DNA of 64,000 nt. Origin: Cloeon dipterum. Taxonomy: Eukaryota > Arthropoda > Insecta > Ephemeroptera > Baetidae. The translations under genes and the position numbers were made by a program. Every line of letters begins with the position of its first letter. Position 1 is the first letter of the stretch. Positions 58,799-64,000 of the stretch are shown here, piece by piece. Under the pieces are notes generated by a model that was not told the origin of the DNA, did not search any database, and saw nothing but the letters and a program-made list of their open reading frames with translations. The stretch covers positions 31,145,681-31,209,680 of the forward strand of contig NC_088786.1 in the NCBI RefSeq assembly GCF_949628265.1, given 5' to 3'.

Positions 58799-60035
58799 AT
58801 GCATTTCACTTCACTCCTGCTGGCATTTTTGGTCTCCGTTCAACACGCGGTAACTAATTTTTTTCACCATCGATTCGATAAAATTTAATTTGTATAATCA
58901 CTCAAAGAAAATGGAATCTCCAGCAATTCAAAAAACAACGTACCTGAAGTTGACTAAAATATATCAGAGGCTCAAAAGTGGTCCTGGCTTGATTTTTCCT
59001 GGAATAAAATCAGCGCCTGGTATAAATTATTTTCAAAACTGAAATATTATTAAACTGATTTTCGCAAAACACCAGACACTAACGGCATGATTCTGATGAA
59101 CATCGGACCACATATCTCTGGAGGAACAGAGGCTCAGCGAGGACAATGGCCATGGATGGTAAAAATCGTGATGGACCAAACTGCGAATTGCGGAGGGACG
59201 TTGATTTTGCCCGATTGGGTTTTAACTGCCGGCCAATGCGCTTACAAGTAGGAATTTAAATGGAAGCAGCGGCTCATTTTATCTTAAAAGGGTTGTGACT
59301 TTTGAGCTATACATTGGAGCACAAAACTTGAACGATGCAGAGGAGAGCGGAAGATTGGTCCTAAAATCTACAACAAAGAAACTACGTTTAAATTACAACG
59401 ATGAAATCCGTGCTAATGACATCGCACTAATTAAGCTCCCGAAAAAAGTTGAATCAAGTTAGTTTTCAAACTACTTTTGGAAACGCAGATTGACCGAGTT
59501 TAATTTATTTCCAAAGGTGCTGTCATAAATTTTATTCGCTTGCCTCGACAGTCTGATATTAAAAAAGATTTTGCCGGCGTTTCTGCAACCATAAGCGGAT
59601 GGGGATGGAAATTAGATGGTTATAATTACAATAAAATATTTTGATTTATTTATTTCTAATGATTGAATTAGACGGAGAGAAAAACAACAATTTGCATTAC
59701 CAACCAGACAATTTGGTAATTTCAAACGATGACTGCAGCAAAAATTATGGCAATATCTTTTCCTCTGTTATCTGCGTTGAAGCAAACAAGACGTCTATGT
59801 GTAATGTAACGTTATAAATTATTTTATATAAAAAGCGAACGTTCCAGACTTAAATTTCCAGGCCGACGCTGGTGGCCCTTTGCTTTATCAGGAGGCAGAC
59901 AAGAAGTGGACGCAGATAGGCATACTTTCGTTCGGCAGGAACGAATCGTGTCAGGGCTACCCGCTAGGGTTCACAAGAGTCACGCACTTTCTCAGTTGGA
60001 TTTCGACGCAAACCGGGCTGAAAATAGAGAGCTAA
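58799..60035 (+). CDS. Serine protease homologue (S1 family), catalytically dead
   Basis: Seven exons: 58799-58849, 58908-59019, 59076-59247, 59291-59457, 59517-59618, 59672-59805 and 59862-60035, total 303 aa. It has a signal peptide (MHFTSLLLAFLVSVQHA), a pro-region of about 50 residues, then a chymotrypsin fold starting HISGGTEAQRGQWPWMV. The His-57 site reads LTAGQCA (Gln), and the Ser-195 site reads CNADAGGP: Ser to Ala, and Gly-193 of the oxyanion hole to Ala. Asp-102 is kept (ANDIALIKL). It is therefore a non-catalytic serine protease homologue; such proteins act in insects as cofactors or decoys in melanization, digestion or reproduction, and which applies here is unknown. The frame is intact and the splice sites are good, so it is not a pseudogene by sequence. 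First of a tandem trio. Confidence 0.88.
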
Positions 60036-60325
60036 AACATAATTGATTGTGATTAAACAATAAAATTTGATAACCTGCACGTCATAATTTTCACGGCGTG
60101 ATTTATTTGCGAAACAGGCCGTTACCAAATCATTATCTCTTATTTTATTATAGTCATTTTAGCTCCCCGACTTAATCAATCTGAATTTCCCCTCCCTTAT
60201 AGGAACATAACGAAATTCGCACTGCACGCATCCTATTATTTGATTTATGGGGGTCATGAGCTTGAATATAAATGTGGGCTCGCGAGATGACGTTGGAGTC
60301 AACTGCCGATTTCAGCTTGGCAATT

Positions 60326-62099
60326 ATGAACCGGCTGTCAATCAGCGTGCTCATCGCTCTCGTGCTCTGCTCCCAGGTAAAATGCTAAATTTTTTATTGT
60401 TTGCAAGGAAAATTTTACACATGTTGACTAAGGTTTAAAATTAATGGACCATAGAAGAAAAATTCAGGCATTCGTCGTTGAAAATAGTTGCTTTTTTATT
60501 TATGCGAGAAATTATTTCCTTGAGTGCTACTTTCAAAAAAATTATTACCAAAATATATGGTTCCGTTTTTACTAAAGTAGTGAAGGTTTTTTTATATTCT
60601 TCTTTGTCAAAAAATTAGATTGATTGAATCAAATATGGAGCGCCAAAGAAACTTAATTATTTTTTTACACAACTCTTGATTATGGAAATATTAAAATACC
60701 TGACGGTAATGAATGACACTAAATAATCATACTGTTAACTGAATGTTAAAAAAGCACAAAACTTTAAACACAAAAAGTTAAGAACAGACAAGATAAATTA
60801 GGATATTTATCAAATTTCGATGCTCAATTTTGCTTCTGAATGCTCAAATTAATAATATAATTTTTGTTATTATTTGTTTTGAAAGGTCGGGGGACAGGAT
60901 CAAGACTTTCGCTTTGTTAGAAAATTCTTGCCAGCGCTGAGAGAGAAGTTGGTTTACAACGCATCGGAGTACAACCTAATCGAACAGAAAAATAAGCCAA
61001 AAATAGATTTTCTGCCAAATGGCACTCGGCCTCAGTCCCGTAAGCAACACAAAATTATGGAAATCAATTTCTTTTTTTAATTCTTTCTTTAATATTTTAT
61101 TCCAGCCGAAGCGGGAAAGGTCAGAATTGTCCCAAATGGGCAAATCGTGGGAGGCTACAGGGCAGCAAGGGGTCAATTTCCTTGGCAGGTATTTATTGTG
61201 ATGGACAAAGTGAGCTCGTGTGGCGGCTCCCTTATTTCGCCCCAGTGGATTTTGACTGCGGCGCATTGCGTGCAAGGGTAACTGGCATTTCCTATACAAT
61301 CTAACATTTTATTCCACGAAAAAAAATTGACAGATTTTCTACCTTTGAGATCACGCTGGGATCTGCCAAGCGAAATATTGCAGAAACCGGCAGAATAAAC
61401 GTCGTCACGACCCACAAAATAATTCATAAACTATACAACGACTCCAATTTGCAAAACGATATTGCATTATTAAGACTGATCAATCCGGTCAACATTACAG
61501 GTAAAGGTAATTGGAAACGAACTCGTTTATAATTTTTCACAACTCGTTTACTCAAAAATCAGGTCCTTTCATCAACACTATCCGCTTGCCGCGTGTTGCT
61601 GACGGATCCAGAACGTTTGTCAACACCAATGCGGTCGTCAGCGGCTGGGGGAAAACGTCAGATGGTTCGGAGATATGATTGCTGAAATAACAAGAAGTAG
61701 TCAATTTTTTATATTTATAAATTTCAGCTGGCACCACAACTGTGCAGCTAAACTTTGTGACGTTGCCTATAATTTCAAACACTAATTGCTCAGCCACTTA
61801 CACATCAGAATATATCAAGTCAACGATGATGTGCGCGTCTGGAGCCAATAACAAAGGAATTTGCAGTGTAATAATTTTTTGCGCGCTCATTATAATCCAG
61901 TGACTGATTTTTTTTTTTTTGGAATTAGGGAGACAGTGGCGGTGCCCTGGTTTACAAGGAAGCCGACGGACAGTGGACTCAGATCGGAATCGTGTCGTTC
62001 AGTGCTTTCTCGTGCCACGGCTACCCTCAGGGCTTCACCAGGGTGTCCAGCTTCATGGGATGGATCTCAAACAACACTGGCATTAAATTTAGAAACTAA
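60326..62099 (+). CDS. Chymotrypsin-like serine protease (S1 family)
   Basis: Seven exons: 60326-60376, 60886-61039, 61106-61277, 61334-61500, 61563-61664, 61728-61867 and 61929-62099, total 318 aa. It has a signal peptide (MNRLSISVLIALVLCSQ), then a pro-region of about 65 residues without a clip-domain cysteine pattern. The mature start IVGGYRAARGQFPWQV is preceded by Gln (PNGQ), not Arg or Lys. The catalytic triad is intact: LTAAHCV, NDIALLRL and SGDSGG. The base of the specificity pocket (position 189) is Gly (KGICSGDSGG), so trypsin specificity is unlikely; chymotrypsin- or elastase-like is inferred. The residue after GDSGG is Ala instead of Pro. AATAAA at 62168-62173 ends the transcript. 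Second of the tandem trio. Confidence 0.9.
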
Positions 62100-62440
62100 A
62101 CTGTTTATAATATGTTCTGTAGATTTTAAATAATGTTCTGTTTTGTTTGTAAAAAAATTATTTGAAAAATAAAATTGCAAAAACTATTTTCTTTGTGTTA
62201 TTGGACGTTAACAAACCTCGATTTAAAAATGAATAATTCATAGCTCATCAATTCTCTATGTCAATGAACAAAAAATGATAACGGTTTTAAGTGAGACTTA
62301 AATAACGAAAATATGCTGACCCTTCCACTTGTGTTTATCGATAATGCTACCAGCATGGCACTCCACTTCCTTAAATTTTATCAACGAAAGAATCAAGCAG
62401 TATGACATTACACTTTCTGACAGCAATAAGGAAAGTTGCC

Positions 62441-63708
62441 ATGATTATTTTCCTCTTACTCGTCACTTTTCTTTTAGAAGTAAGTCAATAAATTTAATTC
62501 GAGACCAAAAATTTGTAATTTGTTAAATGCAGTCGCAGTCAAGCGATGAACTTACTCCGATTGAGAATAACATTCCACCGAGCCCAAAAGAGAATTTTAA
62601 TGAGCGAGAATTCCAAAAGAACAACAAGTTTAAAGTTGATTTCAAGCCAAAGGGAAATCATAGTCAAGAAGGTGATTTAAAATTAAAAAAACTTAAAGAT
62701 CTAAATTAAAATACAATCCAACAGAAAGTGCAGGGAAGGTTCCTTTAAATTATCGCGATCAAATTGTTGGCGGCAGTAAAGCAAAGAAAGGACAATTCCC
62801 GTGGCAGGTTCTTATTACCATCGATAAAAGGTACACGTGTGGTGGATCTTTGATCGACCCTCTTTGGGTTTTGACGGCGGCCCATTGCTGCTACAGGTGG
62901 ATAAAACTGAGCTGTGGAGCGGAATAGAGCAAGTAATATATATGTTATGCAATTTTAATATAGTTTCAACACTTTTATGGCGAGCGTGGGTCTTGTGAAC
63001 CGAACAGTAAATGAGTCGAGCAGAGTTGACGTTGACGTTCAGTCAGTTAACATCCACCCGAATTACGACAGTGACTTCTTGACTGCGGATATTTGTCTTT
63101 TGAAACTCCAAAAGGCTCTTAATACATCCGGTAAATTTGGAATAATTTTATATTTTGTTTATTTACGAATTCTCAGGTCCTTTCGTCACCACTGTCCGTC
63201 TGCCCAAAATTTCTGACGCGACTAAATCTTTGGTTAAAGTCACTGGAACAATCAGTGGCTGGGGGAAGACGTCAGACGGTAAAATAGTAGCAATAATTTT
63301 TTTGAAGTAATTTTGAAATTCATACGTGAAAATGTAAAGAAAACGGGCCGAGCGACGTTCTGAAATATGTTTCAAGGACCGTGATCGACAACAAGGAGTG
63401 CGCCAAGAACTATGGAGATATCACGGTCAATGGAAATCTTCTCTGCATAAATAACAAAGACAAGCAAGGCACCTGCCAAGTATTATATCTTCTAAATTAT
63501 TATTTTTTCCTTTTTGCTTTACATTGAAAATTAGGGAGACAGTGGCGGACCATTTGTGAGGACTGAGCCTGACAACAAGTTCACTCAGATTGGCCTTGTT
63601 TCCTTTGGATCATCCGTGTCGTGTGTCACGTACCCTAGCGGCTTCACAAGGGTCTCTGCGTATATAGGATGGATCAGCACCGTCACCGGCCTGAAAATGA
63701 GGAACTAG
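62441..63708 (+). CDS. Chymotrypsin-like serine protease (S1 family)
   Basis: Seven exons: 62441-62479, 62533-62671, 62725-62896, 62964-63130, 63177-63278, 63340-63479 and 63535-63708, total 310 aa. It has a short hydrophobic signal (MIIFLLLVTFLLE) and a charged Asn/Lys/Glu-rich pro-region of about 60 residues. The mature start is IVGGSKAKKGQFPWQV, again preceded by Gln (YRDQ). The triad is intact: LTAAHCC, TADICLLKL and QGDSGGP. Position 189 is Gly (KQGTCQGDSGG), so chymotrypsin- or elastase-like specificity is inferred. AATAAA lies at 63749-63754. Third of the tandem trio; the array may continue beyond the window. Confidence 0.9.
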
Positions 63709-63754
63709 AGCCTTCGTTCAATCTACCATGAATTAGATTAAATATATAAATAAA

Positions 63755-64000
63755 CGCAATTTATTCCTTATTAAAAATTATGAAAAAAATAAAGGTTTTT
63801 GACAGGGCAAAAGGTACATAGAATTTTTAAAATACAGTTTTGACGCTAATGTATGTATAAAATAAATCAATTATTATGCTAATAAGTGGTTTTTATTGGT
63901 TCGATAATATCTGCTTATTTCAGCATTTGCGCGGTTAGAGGCTGGCACAGTTTATTTTAATTCACTTTTATATATATTAAACAAGCCGGTGGCTCGCATT
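63755..64000. other. Non-coding end of window
   Basis: AT-rich flank after the last protease gene. No start of a further gene seen. Confidence 0.4.

Noticed and set aside
1-64000. tRNA genes, rRNA and CRISPR arrays
   Set aside because: Scanned for T-loop GGTTCRA-type boxes, rRNA-like stretches and regularly spaced repeats; none found. CRISPR is also not expected in a eukaryotic nuclear window.

Overview
The window is eukaryotic nuclear DNA, almost certainly from an insect. It is AT-rich, the genes are split by canonical GT-AG introns (many only 50-100 bases), and the gene set includes two arthropod or insect hallmarks: a cuticular chitin-binding peritrophin-like protein (CPAP1 type) and an Osiris-type (DUF1676) protein. 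The species cannot be named from sequence alone. All gene models were built by joining exons by eye at splice sites. For every one of the ten protein-coding models the summed exon lengths give an uninterrupted frame divisible by three.

Layout. 1-8.7 kb: non-coding flank and 5' region of the CPAP1 gene, with a TATA/Inr core promoter near 6.4 kb. 8.76-14.69 kb (+): CPAP1-like gene, 930 aa. 15.14-16.90 kb (-): Osiris-like gene, convergent with CPAP1. 18.8-21.1 kb (+): single-Tudor-domain protein with an upstream 5'UTR exon. 23.0-28.2 kb (+): holocarboxylase synthetase / biotin-protein ligase, 17 coding exons, 1013 aa. 29.56-30.97 kb (-): U2 snRNP protein A'. 33.2-39.3 kb (-): hexokinase, 465 aa, with two 100-nt homologous exons that must be used one at a time, and a possible second first exon at 45.5 kb. 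39.3-47.4 kb: non-coding. 47.5-53.3 kb (-): HPS1, a BLOC-3 subunit. 54.96-58.39 kb (+): unrecognised, highly charged coiled-coil protein with a hAT-like MITE in intron 1. 58.8-63.7 kb (+): tandem array of three S1-family serine protease genes with the same exon architecture. The first has lost its catalytic His and Ser.

Functionally the neighbours are mostly unrelated (biotin metabolism, splicing, glycolysis, Rab guanine-nucleotide exchange), as is usual in an animal genome. Two exceptions are the convergent CPAP1/Osiris pair, both probably cuticle-related secreted or membrane proteins, and the protease array, a local gene-family expansion. The most interesting signals are the hexokinase exon pair, which swaps the segment carrying the catalytic Asp; the decayed protease; a 25-bp near-identical repeated element upstream of CPAP1; and a diverged 0.42-kb inverted repeat flanking the HPS1 first exon. 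I found no tRNA, rRNA or CRISPR features and no intact autonomous transposon.
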